A DNA stretch of 42,090 bases from JAWLHA01 sp041690535 (lineage in GTDB: Bacteria > Pseudomonadota > Gammaproteobacteria > Thiohalomonadales > Thiohalomonadaceae), in contig JAWLHA010000042.1 of the NCBI GenBank assembly GCA_041690535.1, forward strand, positions 1 through 42,090, in the 5' to 3' direction. The position numbers were made by a program, and so were the translations under genes. Each line of letters begins with the position of its first letter. Positions within the stretch are counted from its first letter, which is position 1. Below, piece after piece: positions 25,766 through 34,049 of this stretch. The notes below the pieces were generated by a model. The model saw only the letters and a program-made list of their open reading frames with translations, was not told where the DNA came from and did no database searches.

Positions 25766-26956
25766 ATGTGGAATCCTCCTGCCTCCTTTACCGATCAGAG
25801 TGGTGACGCGCTTCGCGTTGTCCACGTCGCCTCCGGCGACTTGTGGGCGGGGGCGGAGGTGCAGCTGTGCGGGTTGGCGAAGGAGCAGCGGAGTGATCCA
25901 GAGGTGGCGCCTTTCGTCGTGCTGTTGAATGACGGCGCGCCGGCGAGGTACCTGCGGGAGTCGGGTGTCCCTGTCTTCATTGTCGACGAGACACGGGCAG
26001 GTCCTCTGCGGATCCTCTCCGAACTCATCCGCCTGCTCAGGGGGATCCGCCCCCATGTCGTGCAAACGCACCGGGAGAAAGAGAATGTCGTGGGGAGCAT
26101 CGCTGCGTTCCTTGCCCGCGTACCCGTGAGCTGTCGCACCATTCACGGAGCCGCCGAGGAGCCGCCCGGACCATGGGAGTTTCGTCGGCGGTTGCAGTCC
26201 CGCGTGGACCGGTGGTGCGGAATGCGGCTCCAAAAGGAGATCGTTGCGGTCTCCCCGCCACTTGCACAACAGACTGCCGATGCGTGGCGCGTCGGTGCGG
26301 TCGCGTGCATCGAGAACGGAATTGACCTCAGCGGGATTGACGCCGTGGCGCCCAAGGCGCTGCCGATGGAAGGTGATGAACGGCTGTTGCGGCTGGCGTT
26401 CGTGGGCCGCCTGGTCCCCGTGAAACGGCTGGACATTGCCGTTGAGGTGATGCGCTTGTTGATGCGAGAGCAAGTTCCGGCACGGCTGTATGTCTTTGGC
26501 GACGGGCCGTTGAGGAGGGAGATGGGGGCGCTGGCCTGCAACCGAGGTGTAGGGGAGCAGGTTCGCTTCATGGGCTTTCGGAGCGACGTTGCGGCCTACC
26601 TCAGGCAGATGCACCTGATGCTGGTGCTGTCTGACCACGAAGGGCTGCCCACCAATGTCCTGGAGGCGGGGGCCCTTGGGATCCCGGTCATTTCCCATGG
26701 GGTCGGGGGCATTCCAAAGGTGCTGGGCGAGGGGCGGTTCGGTACTTTGTGCGGCAGCCAGGACCCTGAAGAGTATGCGGCGGCCGTACGGGCCTATGTG
26801 GCGAACCCGAGCCCATATCTCGAAAAGGCCGCCGCTGCAAGGGCACGTGTCCGGGCCGACTACGGCATGGGACGGGTGGCCGAACAGTACAAGGCGCTGT
26901 ATCGGCGGGCGCTGAGACCAACGGCCCCCAGCGGCCGTCCCAAGTACACCGCGTAG
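25766..26956 (+). CDS. GT4-family glycosyltransferase
   Basis: A 396-residue GT-B enzyme following the previous transferase by 57 bases. Early ALRVVHVASGDLWAGAEVQL is the acceptor-side loop seen in exosortase-A-associated sugar transferases. HVVQTHREKENVVG, RLAFVGRLVPVKRLDIAVEVMRLL and DHEGLPTNVLEAGALGIPVISHGVGGIP form the donor-binding half. The C-terminus is basic. It is likely to add a second sugar to the lipid-linked unit. The start at ATG 25766 lacks a strong ribosome site, so a slightly later start is possible. Confidence 0.92.
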   Translation: MWNPPASFTDQSGDALRVVHVASGDLWAGAEVQLCGLAKEQRSDPEVAPFVVLLNDGAPARYLRESGVPVFIVDETRAGPLRILSELIRLLRGIRPHVVQTHREKENVVGSIAAFLARVPVSCRTIHGAAEEPPGPWEFRRRLQSRVDRWCGMRLQKEIVAVSPPLAQQTADAWRVGAVACIENGIDLSGIDAVAPKALPMEGDERLLRLAFVGRLVPVKRLDIAVEVMRLLMREQVPARLYVFGDGPLRREMGALACNRGVGEQVRFMGFRSDVAAYLRQMHLMLVLSDHEGLPTNVLEAGALGIPVISHGVGGIPKVLGEGRFGTLCGSQDPEEYAAAVRAYVANPSPYLEKAAAARARVRADYGMGRVAEQYKALYRRALRPTAPSGRPKYTA

Positions 26957-26967
26957 ATGGAGGCAGG

Positions 26968-28215
26968 GTGTCAGAGATCAATCAACCGACGGTGCTGGTG
27001 CTGGATGCAGATCAACGCGCAGCCCTGGCCGTCACCCGTTCCCTGGGCAAGGCGGGTATCCGGGTGCTTACGGCCGATGTCACTGCCAAGACACTTGCCG
27101 GCGCTTCGCGCTACGCAGCCGCGCAGCTCGTCTACCCCTCGCCCAGGGAGACGCCGGAGGCTTTCATTCGCGCCCTGCGAAACTTCATCTCTTTCCACTC
27201 GCCTTCGGTGCTGCTCCCCATCACCGACATTACCGCCGAGCTGACGCTTCGCCATGCCGAGGAGCTTGGACCGGTCCGCCTTCCATTCCCGGACTACGAC
27301 ACCTTTATGGCGGTGACAGACAAGTACCGCCTCTACGCCACGGCGCTCGAACTTGGAGTCAGAGTTCCGAGGAGCGTGCAAGTGGTGGGCGGTGGCGTGC
27401 CCACGACCGACCTGCCGTTGCCGGCGGTGGTGAAGCCCGTGCGTTCCGTCTCGTGGGGGGCGGAGGCCGGCGCGGCACTGGAGCCACAATATGCCGATTC
27501 GCAAAGCGCGGTGCACAGGCTGCTCCAACGCCCGGAGTTGAATGGCGTGCCCCTGCTCATTCAGGAGAGGATCGAGGGGGAGGGGAGGGGCGTGTTCGTG
27601 CTCTGCGATCGCGGCCGTCCGGTGGCCCACTTCGCCCACCGCCGCCTGCGCGAAAAACCACCCTCGGGAGGGGTCAGCGTGCTGTGCGAGTCTCTACCCC
27701 TCGATCCCGACATGTGCGCGGTCGCTGACCGCCTGCTTGCGGCCAGCGGCTGGCATGGAGTAGCCATGGTCGAGTTCAAGATGGATGACAAGCGCGGCCA
27801 GCCGTGCCTCCTGGAGGTCAACGGCCGGTTCTGGGGATCACTCCAACTGGCGGTGGACGCAGGCGTCGATTTTCCTGTGCTGCTGTATCGCATGGCCATG
27901 GGCCAACCGTACCTCCCACCGGAAAGCTACAAGGTTGGGCGACGTAGCCGATGGTTGCTCGGTGATGTCGATCACCTCCTGCTGACCCTTAAGGCGGGAC
28001 CGTTGTGGCCGCCCAGGATGGAGATCGCCGGCAAAGCCGGAGCGCTACTGCTGGAGAGTTTGAGGCCAAGGACTCGACTGGACGTGATGCGCCTCCGTGA
28101 CCCCGCTCCCGCACTCTATGAGCTGCGGAGATATGGGTCAGCAATGATGTCTTCCCTTGGCAGGTTCGTGCGCCGTCGCAAGAGGCGCAGTCTGACCGGT
28201 GCTTCACCGGAGTGA
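26968..28215 (+). CDS. ATP-grasp ligase (carbamoyl-phosphate-synthase-like)
   Basis: A 415-residue ATP-grasp protein from GTG 26968, preceded by GGAGGCAGG. The pre-ATP-grasp domain is PTVLVLDADQRAALAVTRSLGKAGIRVL, and the grasp domain includes DKYRLYATALELGVRVP, LPAVVKPVRS, LLIQERIEGEGRGVFVL and the Mg-binding CLLEVNGRFWGSL near residue 280. A basic tail (RFVRRRKRRS) ends the protein. Members of this group form amide or peptide-like bonds between a carboxylate and an amine via an acyl phosphate. In this setting it may attach an amino acid or amine to a sugar acid. It is the last gene of the long rightward operon, 11 bases after the glycosyltransferase. Confidence 0.88.
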   Translation: MSEINQPTVLVLDADQRAALAVTRSLGKAGIRVLTADVTAKTLAGASRYAAAQLVYPSPRETPEAFIRALRNFISFHSPSVLLPITDITAELTLRHAEELGPVRLPFPDYDTFMAVTDKYRLYATALELGVRVPRSVQVVGGGVPTTDLPLPAVVKPVRSVSWGAEAGAALEPQYADSQSAVHRLLQRPELNGVPLLIQERIEGEGRGVFVLCDRGRPVAHFAHRRLREKPPSGGVSVLCESLPLDPDMCAVADRLLAASGWHGVAMVEFKMDDKRGQPCLLEVNGRFWGSLQLAVDAGVDFPVLLYRMAMGQPYLPPESYKVGRRSRWLLGDVDHLLLTLKAGPLWPPRMEIAGKAGALLLESLRPRTRLDVMRLRDPAPALYELRRYGSAMMSSLGRFVRRRKRRSLTGASPE

Positions 28216-28279
28216 CTGCGGCGGATCGGAACGGGGGCCCAATCCGCCCCTGATGTATGGCGCGCTATTGCGCCCGCCC

Positions 28280-29032
28280 TCAGCCCGACAAAGCCGGCTG
28301 CTTGCGCTGCCCTTCGAGCTTCCCGAGGTCCATCGAGGGCGTGCCCCAACCGGCCAGCTGCCCGCCCTGGTTGGAAGTCCGGTGGGTCCAGAAGTAGGGC
28401 GAACCGAGCACGCGGTTGCACCTGAGCGTCGCCACCACCTCGAAGCCCAGCCGCCGGTGGGCGAGTTGTGAGCCCTTGTTCATCCGGTCGATACTCGTGT
28501 AGAAGTGGGTCCCCTCCCCATAGCTGGAGAGCGCATATGCAACCAGCTGAGGGAATATTCCACGAAGCCGGTGCTCGGGGTGAATAAGTCCGTTTCCGAA
28601 AAAAACCACATTGGGTTCGAAACACAATTCCAGTTTGCGCCTTCGATAGCCGTCATCGGTGATCACATACCGCTGATGCAGGCACCAGTTGTACGCAACG
28701 ATGTGAGCGCCACAGCGCGCGACCACGCAACGACCGCCGTCATCAAAATACCTCTGAAACAGCGCCTCGGTGCCATTCCTTCTTCCTTCCGCTCCGGTCA
28801 AGTCGATGAGTTGCCCGATTTCGCCGGCATCGGCAGTCCCCAGTGCGTAACCCGACAGGGACCGACGGGTGGCATTGGTGTTGAAACGGAGCAGCCGAAA
28901 TACATCCACCCGATGGAGATAAAACAGCCAGTTCGGGATAATGCCGCGGGAACACGCGATTTCAGCGGCTTGGGCGAGACCGCCATCCCCAAGATGTTGC
29001 ACGAGCCTCCCAACTCTCCTGGCCAATGACAT
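28280..29032 (-). CDS. GNAT-fold acyltransferase, FemAB-like
   Basis: A 250-residue protein that looks like a single GNAT domain. Residues about 60-200 give the pattern AGEIGQLIDLTG, GGRCVVARCGAHIVAYNWCLHQRYV, then the acetyl-CoA-loop region NGLIHPEHRLRGIFPQLVAYALSSYG and the late RRLGFEVVATL. The substrate is not known. It starts at ATG 29032 with GAGGCG five bases upstream on the minus strand. It converges with the ATP-grasp gene (64-base gap) and follows the BcsL-like gene by 159 bases in the same direction. It is plausibly an EPS-decorating transferase, from context only. Confidence 0.75.
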   Translation of the reverse strand: MSLARRVGRLVQHLGDGGLAQAAEIACSRGIIPNWLFYLHRVDVFRLLRFNTNATRRSLSGYALGTADAGEIGQLIDLTGAEGRRNGTEALFQRYFDDGGRCVVARCGAHIVAYNWCLHQRYVITDDGYRRRKLELCFEPNVVFFGNGLIHPEHRLRGIFPQLVAYALSSYGEGTHFYTSIDRMNKGSQLAHRRLGFEVVATLRCNRVLGSPYFWTHRTSNQGGQLAGWGTPSMDLGKLEGQRKQPALSG

Positions 29033-29191
29033 CGTCGCCTCACTAGCTCGCAGAAGTTGTCTCGATACCAGAGCATTCGCGGCGCCCGCTCATGCCGGGT
29101 CAATCCGTCACTGTTGCTCCGGGGCAATGTCGCAGCACGTGCCGGGCTGAGCGCGTCTCCGGCGCGGCCGCGAGCAGAAAATGTGGGAACT

Positions 29192-30337
29192 CTATCCCAT
29201 AGCCCCTCGGCTTTGGCTGCTCGGTCGTAGGGTACCCCCGAGCCACTTCACACCATGGTAGGCTTGGCGGGCCATGTCCTCCGCCATGAACTTGATGCTC
29301 CTTCGCTGAACCACGATATGTCCGAGCAGGTTTTCGTGCGTGGCGAGAGACCTCTTGTAGCGTGCCTCCCCACCCAGGAAGTCGTATCTCCCGAACCCGT
29401 TGTCCAGGTTCCACTCTATCGCAAGGACATGAGCCAACTCACCCGGATGTCGTTTTGCATCGATGTCATAATCGAAGCCCGACTGGATCATGTAGACCCG
29501 GTCGCCTTGGACCAGGCTGTAGATGAAGCCGAACACCAGGCTACCGGCCCTGACCCGGAGAATCTGAACCTTGCCATCGGCAATGCCGTCGGAAATCATC
29601 CTTCGGTGAAATGCACCGAAAAGCGGATTTGCGAACGCGCCAGGGTGGCCGCGGCGAATCCAGTGTTTCTGGTGATACTCTTCCAGCCGGGAAAAATAGT
29701 CCAGCGCCTCCTGAGCGCTTGCAGCCGCATCCACGGCGAGGTCCCCGTGCGCTGCCCAACGACGCATCTCCCGACGGATTTGGCTGCGTCGGTTGCGGCT
29801 GAGCGCGTCACTGTAGCGCCCGCCGGAACGGCGAATCGATGCCAGGTCGACGTAGGGAGACGGTGTGAAGTCCTCGGCGCGAACGCGAAATCCCCCGCAG
29901 GGCGAAGTCAGAGGCAACTCACTGGTGCACAGTGCCCGGCGGACGTGGAGTTCATCCCAGCGGCGCGAACCAGAGGAGAGATGTGAGAGGATCGCCGAAG
30001 TGACCTGTTTCTCCCACCCCTTGCGCAGCAGAAAGCCATTGTACTCGGTGCAGAAGTCAACGTCCGAGGGACCCGTCTCATTGAGATACAGGGCATCTAC
30101 GGCGATAATGCCCTTGCGCCGAAACCGCCTGTGGACAAGTAGGCCAAGGCCAATCAGTTCACCATGCCTTGTGGCGAGCACCGCATCGGTGGAAAAGCGA
30201 TCAATAACCATCTCCAGCCATGGCCCAATCCAGGCCCACGTCTGAAATGGCGTTGCATCGCATTGGGATTCCAGACCTGCCCAGAGGGGCCCGATGTCGC
30301 CAATGTTGCGGACTGGCGTGACCTCAATGTCAATCAC
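29192..30337 (-). CDS. CelD/BcsL-family GNAT acetyltransferase
   Basis: A 381-residue protein of the family annotated as CelD/BcsL (cellulose biosynthesis) acetyltransferase, a double GNAT fold related to FemAB. The N-terminal ATPFQTWAWIGPWLEMV at about 28-44 is characteristic. The second half shows LSRNRRSQIRREMRRW, YFSRLEEYHQKHW, SLVFGFIYSLVQGDRVYMIQSGFDYDI and a final GRYDFLGGEARYKRSLA. The start is GTG 30337, with GGAGG nine bases upstream on the minus strand. It diverges from the sulfotransferase pair. It probably transfers an acyl group to a sugar amine or hydroxyl of the EPS. Confidence 0.85.
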   Translation of the reverse strand: MIDIEVTPVRNIGDIGPLWAGLESQCDATPFQTWAWIGPWLEMVIDRFSTDAVLATRHGELIGLGLLVHRRFRRKGIIAVDALYLNETGPSDVDFCTEYNGFLLRKGWEKQVTSAILSHLSSGSRRWDELHVRRALCTSELPLTSPCGGFRVRAEDFTPSPYVDLASIRRSGGRYSDALSRNRRSQIRREMRRWAAHGDLAVDAAASAQEALDYFSRLEEYHQKHWIRRGHPGAFANPLFGAFHRRMISDGIADGKVQILRVRAGSLVFGFIYSLVQGDRVYMIQSGFDYDIDAKRHPGELAHVLAIEWNLDNGFGRYDFLGGEARYKRSLATHENLLGHIVVQRRSIKFMAEDMARQAYHGVKWLGGTLRPSSQSRGAMG

Positions 30338-30536
30338 CCGCTGCGGCCTCCGAAATCGTCCTGAGCCAGAACGTCTTTTTCATCTGGGCGAGTGTAGATG
30401 CTGCGGAAAAAAACTCCAGCAGCTACTTCCTTGGGATTTGACGTGCAGGCCGTACCCTGCCGAAGGGACGAGGGTGATTGGTTGACGTGAAAATGAACGC
30501 TCGTACGATCGGTAAGACGAGTCAAATACCGATGAG

Positions 30537-30546
30537 TTGCTATACT
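30537..30546 (+). promoter_or_regulatory. Candidate extended -10 promoter for the sulfotransferase pair
   Basis: TGCTATACT in the divergent region matches an extended -10 (TGN followed by TATACT, five of six). The -35 is poor. A second weaker pair, TTGACG at 30482-30487 with TACGAT at 30504-30509 (16-base spacing), lies upstream. The leader to the first sulfotransferase would be about 70 bases and contains AAGGAG at 30558-30563 and a run of seven T at about 30590-30596. Confidence 0.35.
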
Positions 30547-30620
30547 CGAACTCTGGAAAGGAGATGTTCTGCACCTAACGTCGCGAGGGTTTTTTTGCGC
30601 GCCGCCGAAAGTGTGTGACC

Positions 30621-31586
30621 ATGAGGGAGCAGGGTTTGCTGATTCACGTCGGGTATCCAAAGACTGCAAGCACGTGGTTGCAGTCTGAACTCTTCAGCGG
30701 AGAAGTGGCGAAGATCCGACAGGCCATCTCACCCGAGGAAATTCGCAATCGAGTGATCCGGCCATATCCCCTTTGGTACGACAACGAAGGATTCAGGCGC
30801 GAATGGCAGCAGCGGATCGAGGGGGTTCAGGCCGAAGGGTACCTTCCCGTGCTATCGCAGGAACTGCTGGTCGGCCATCCCGTCTCCGGCGGGTATGAAA
30901 GTACCCTTGTTGCCGAACGTCTGCACGCCCTTTGGCCAGAGGCGCGGATCCTGATCATCGTTCGGCAACAACCCACGATGCTCCTCTCGCTGTACAAGGA
31001 GTACATCCACAACGGGGGGTATCTCAGCCTGTCACAGTACATGAACCCGCCCGGGCGCGACAGGCAGCCGACCTTTGACTTCCGCTATCTGGAATTCCAC
31101 CGATTGGTTTCCCACTACGTTCACCTTTTCGGTACCGGGAACGTGCTGGTACTCCCGTTTGAAGCATTCGTCCGGGACAAGGTCGAGTTCTGTAATCGCA
31201 TTTTGAAATTCGTGGGTTTGCCCCCGGTTCATGGCATCTCAGAACGGCATGTGCGGAAATCCATGGGGGGGTGGACGGTGATGCTGCGCTCACGCCTGAA
31301 CCGCCTGTTTCACGGCGATCGAAACAATCCGGTTGCCCCCTGCTACATCCCGCAGGTGGCCAGGCTCGTAAACAGGCTCGACTCGATGTGGCCCCGGCGG
31401 TTACACGCGTGGGGGGACAGGCAAATGTCGATGCGCATCGCTGCGGAGATCAAGCGGCGCTACACCGATAGCAACCGACAGCTCGCTGCCGACACGGGCT
31501 GTGATCTGAATCCTGAGCCGGCATGCAATGGCGAACAACATGGCGCCACGTTCGGTGCCGATGGAACGTACGAGAGCACCCCATGA
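30621..31586 (+). CDS. PAPS-dependent sulfotransferase domain protein (1)
   Basis: A 321-residue cytosolic-type sulfotransferase fold. The 5'-phosphosulfate loop is GYPKTASTWLQ at about residues 11-21 and the 3'-phosphate motif is ARILIIVRQQPTMLLSLYKEY at about 107-127, both well placed. Later residues give FRYLEFHRLVSHYVHLFG and VLVLPFEAFVRDKVEFCNRILKFVGLP, as in polysaccharide sulfotransferases. The start is ATG 30621 (a GTG two codons earlier is equally open); the ribosome site is weak. It would add a sulfate ester to a sugar of the EPS. No PAPS synthesis gene is in the window. Confidence 0.88.
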   Translation: MREQGLLIHVGYPKTASTWLQSELFSGEVAKIRQAISPEEIRNRVIRPYPLWYDNEGFRREWQQRIEGVQAEGYLPVLSQELLVGHPVSGGYESTLVAERLHALWPEARILIIVRQQPTMLLSLYKEYIHNGGYLSLSQYMNPPGRDRQPTFDFRYLEFHRLVSHYVHLFGTGNVLVLPFEAFVRDKVEFCNRILKFVGLPPVHGISERHVRKSMGGWTVMLRSRLNRLFHGDRNNPVAPCYIPQVARLVNRLDSMWPRRLHAWGDRQMSMRIAAEIKRRYTDSNRQLAADTGCDLNPEPACNGEQHGATFGADGTYESTP

Positions 31587-32440
31587 GACTGCCATACGTA
31601 GTTTCCACTAACGTTCAGTGGGTTTCCGGCAAAGCGGAACTGGCGAGCCGATTCGTCAAGTCACGCTTGCATGCGCGCGCTTACAGGGACAAGACTCGGG
31701 GACTCCGGGCCGTCTGTCTGTTCATCGGCTACCCGAGGAGCGGCCACAGCCTGGTGGGGTCACTCATCGATGCACATCGAAACTGCGTGATCGCAAATGA
31801 GTTGGATGTGCTGAAGTATGCGAATGCCGGATTCGACAGGGACCAACTTGCCTACTTGCTGCTACGCAACTCCGAGGACCACTCCAGGCATGGGCGCGTC
31901 GAAGCCGGCTACAACTACGACGTGCCAAACCAGTGGCAGGGCCGCGTCGAAGAACTCCGGGTGCTTGGCGACAAAAAGGGCGGAATGTCAACGCAGCGGA
32001 TAAGCCGCAATCCAGACATTATCGAATACATGAGAGTGAGCTTCGGTGCTCCGGTCAAGTTTATCCACGTTGTTCGCAATCCGTTCGATAACATCACAAC
32101 GATGGCCCAAAGGACCGATTCGAGTATAACGGAGCAGATCATCCACTATTTCGAGCTGTGCATCAAGAACGCGATCATCGCCGAGCTTGCCGGCGGCGGG
32201 AATGTCCTGAATGTGCGGCATGAAGACATTGTTGCGAACCCAGAGGGGGCATTGCGGGAGATCGCTGCATTCCTTGAGATAGAGCCCGACGAAGGCTATC
32301 TGCGCGACTGCGCATCAATCGTGTATACCTCGCCCCACAAGAGCCGTGAGAAGCACTCCTGGACGGATTTCGAAAAGCAGTTGGTGCTCAGCCGGTCGGG
32401 CCAGTTCCCCTTTCTGAATGGTTACACGTTCGAGCACTGA
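31583..32440 (+). CDS. PAPS-dependent sulfotransferase family protein (2)
   Basis: A 285-residue protein whose ATG overlaps the stop of the first sulfotransferase (ATGA), so the two are translationally coupled. The phosphosulfate loop is FIGYPRSGHSLVGSLIDAH at about residues 50-68, and the 3'-phosphate-binding segment is KFIHVVRNPFDNITTMAQR near residue 155. It then has LNVRHEDIVANPEGALREIAAFLEI, typical of the family. It is clearly divergent from its neighbour, so the pair is not a recent tandem duplication; two different sulfation sites are a reasonable inference. Confidence 0.87.
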   Translation: MRLPYVVSTNVQWVSGKAELASRFVKSRLHARAYRDKTRGLRAVCLFIGYPRSGHSLVGSLIDAHRNCVIANELDVLKYANAGFDRDQLAYLLLRNSEDHSRHGRVEAGYNYDVPNQWQGRVEELRVLGDKKGGMSTQRISRNPDIIEYMRVSFGAPVKFIHVVRNPFDNITTMAQRTDSSITEQIIHYFELCIKNAIIAELAGGGNVLNVRHEDIVANPEGALREIAAFLEIEPDEGYLRDCASIVYTSPHKSREKHSWTDFEKQLVLSRSGQFPFLNGYTFEH

Positions 32441-32523
32441 TGCCCCTGAGGAGTCGCACGCCCGAGCAGCTTGCCTCCATCAGCCCCAGCAGTGCCGATA
32501 AGGCCCGACGAGTAGCGCGCCCC

Positions 32524-32550
32524 AAAAAGGGTGCCGGACCAGGGCACCTT
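32524..32550 (-). terminator. Rho-independent terminator for the minus-strand glycosyltransferase
   Basis: Read on the minus strand, AAGGTGCC pairs with GGCACCCTT (one-base bulge) around a seven-base loop, followed by a run of five T. It lies about 35 bases beyond the stop of the glycosyltransferase gene ending at 32585. On the plus strand the stem is followed only by TT, so action on the sulfotransferase pair would be weaker. Confidence 0.65.
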
Positions 32551-32584
32551 ACCTCCCCACCGTGTCACGGTCAGGAGCAGCAAT

Positions 32585-33856
32585 TTAGGGACCGACCAGT
32601 GTCTGGTTATCATCACAGAGAACGGCCTTCTTCTGGGTAGGGGACGACAGGAGCAGACGCTCATACCTCGGAACGATTTCACTCCAGTCGTACCGACGGA
32701 CGTACTCGCGGCCGGACCGGCCAAGTGCCTCCGAGGCGCCAGGGTCGTTGATCAGATGACGCACCGCGCTCCTAAACTCATCATCCGAGTCCGCGATGGC
32801 AACAACGTCGCGTGCCTCGGAGTCCAGGCCGGCAACGCAAATGGTGCTCGCGATCACGGGCCTGCTCGCGCGCATTGCCTCCAGCAGTTTGTTCTGCATC
32901 CCCCCTCCAATTCGCATGGGAAAGACAAAAATGTCGGTCGAGGATATATGGGGCCAGATGGACGCGACCGGGCCGGTGACTTGAACGTCAGGCGATCGCA
33001 GCCTCTGAATGGCCTCGGTTGGCGCACGGCCGATAATTTTCAGCTTGAGGGTTCTGTATTCCTCTTTCAAGGGCAGATAGATGTCGCTATGGAGGCGCAG
33101 CGCCGCGTCGATATTTGGCTGATAGCCCATGTTCCCCAAGAATCCAATGGTCAATGCGCCTTGTGACCGGCGACGAGCCTCCGCTTCTGGCGGACCATCA
33201 TCCAGCAAACCGTTGGGAATGACATGAACATTTGAGGTTGATGCCCCATTGGCGTGCAGCGCATCGCGTTCGGTAATGTACACGGCGGCGTCGCACCTGG
33301 CATTTACGTAGCGCTCCCACCTTGCGAGCAAGGCCGCATTGGCTCGGTCCAGGAGCGCCTGTGCGTTACTACCACGATTTATTGCCACATGGCTCATGTG
33401 TAACGACGGTGAATCGATCCAGTCGATGATGGTCCTCTGGTTGCGCTTTCGAGAGCTCGACAGAAACAGAGACAGTGCATCGGAAAAGTTGCCGCACCAC
33501 AGCATGCAGTCATAGTCATGACGTTGCGCCTGACGTGCAATGCAGGCCGCCAGGTCCCGGCTCCAATGCTTGATCATTCGGTAAGGGGCCCGCTTCCGGC
33601 TTGCTACGGCGCCGAGAGTGAGCATGCGACGTACCAGAAGGTTGCGGTCGGGCATGTCCGCCTCGGTCACGCTATTGCAGAATTGCCGGGTGGCCGCTGC
33701 GCACTCCCGGGCGTCGTGTCTCTGGTCATTGGCAATGACAAGGTCGACCACATGGCGCCCGGCCAAGTTGCGCACAATCGGATTCCAACGAATGGTTTGT
33801 CCGTTCGACCGGTCAGGATACGGGGCTTCCGAGAGCGCCATCAGTATGCGGGCCAC
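32585..33856 (-). CDS. GT4-family glycosyltransferase (Stp1-like)
   Basis: A 423-residue GT-B enzyme. The start is set at GTG 33856 by an excellent ribosome site, AAGGAG six bases upstream; the frame is open to 33913 but the extra residues are not protein-like. The start ARILMALSEAPYPDRSNGQTIRW resembles exosortase-A-associated Stp1 transferases, which begin with PYPP-x-G-x-x-IR. The C-terminal donor half is LTIGFLGNMGYQPNIDAALRL, FVFPMRIGGGMQNKLLEAMRASRPVIAS and ALGRSGREYVRRYDW. It stands alone on the minus strand between the sulfotransferases and the flippase and has its own terminator. Confidence 0.9.
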   Translation of the reverse strand: MARILMALSEAPYPDRSNGQTIRWNPIVRNLAGRHVVDLVIANDQRHDARECAAATRQFCNSVTEADMPDRNLLVRRMLTLGAVASRKRAPYRMIKHWSRDLAACIARQAQRHDYDCMLWCGNFSDALSLFLSSSRKRNQRTIIDWIDSPSLHMSHVAINRGSNAQALLDRANAALLARWERYVNARCDAAVYITERDALHANGASTSNVHVIPNGLLDDGPPEAEARRRSQGALTIGFLGNMGYQPNIDAALRLHSDIYLPLKEEYRTLKLKIIGRAPTEAIQRLRSPDVQVTGPVASIWPHISSTDIFVFPMRIGGGMQNKLLEAMRASRPVIASTICVAGLDSEARDVVAIADSDDEFRSAVRHLINDPGASEALGRSGREYVRRYDWSEIVPRYERLLLSSPTQKKAVLCDDNQTLVGP

Positions 33857-33862
33857 AACATT

Positions 33863-33868
33863 CTCCTT
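33863..33868 (-). promoter_or_regulatory. Strong ribosome binding site deciding a GTG start
   Basis: AAGGAG on the minus strand, six bases before GTG 33856 of the glycosyltransferase. This is the best Shine-Dalgarno match in the accessory part and rules out the longer reading. Confidence 0.7.
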
Positions 33869-34026
33869 CGGTTGACGACACGGTCCCCGCGCCACTGCAC
33901 TCGCGTATGACAACCGCTGAGCACAGGCAGTGTCACGCGAAGCGCACCTCCATGAGTCGGAAGAACAGTCATGTTGTGATGCATGGGGCTATCCATGAAC
34001 AGCGTGCCCAGCTCCTTGCCGGCTAT

Positions 34027-34049
34027 TGGGGCGTCGCCCCATTTTTCTT
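34027..34049 (+). terminator. Strong terminator-like hairpin without an upstream gene
   Basis: TGGGGC, a three-base loop and GCCCCA form a perfect six-pair stem, followed by TTTTTCTT on the plus strand. This is the textbook Rho-independent form, yet no plus-strand gene lies directly upstream. It may end a small RNA, an antisense transcript, or the remnant of a lost gene. Confidence 0.55.

Noticed and set aside
30564..30578. Four-codon frame (MFCT) after AAGGAG in the sulfotransferase leader
   Set aside because: The Shine-Dalgarno-like AAGGAG abuts the ATG with no spacing, so efficient initiation is unlikely; no attenuator stem was evident around it.
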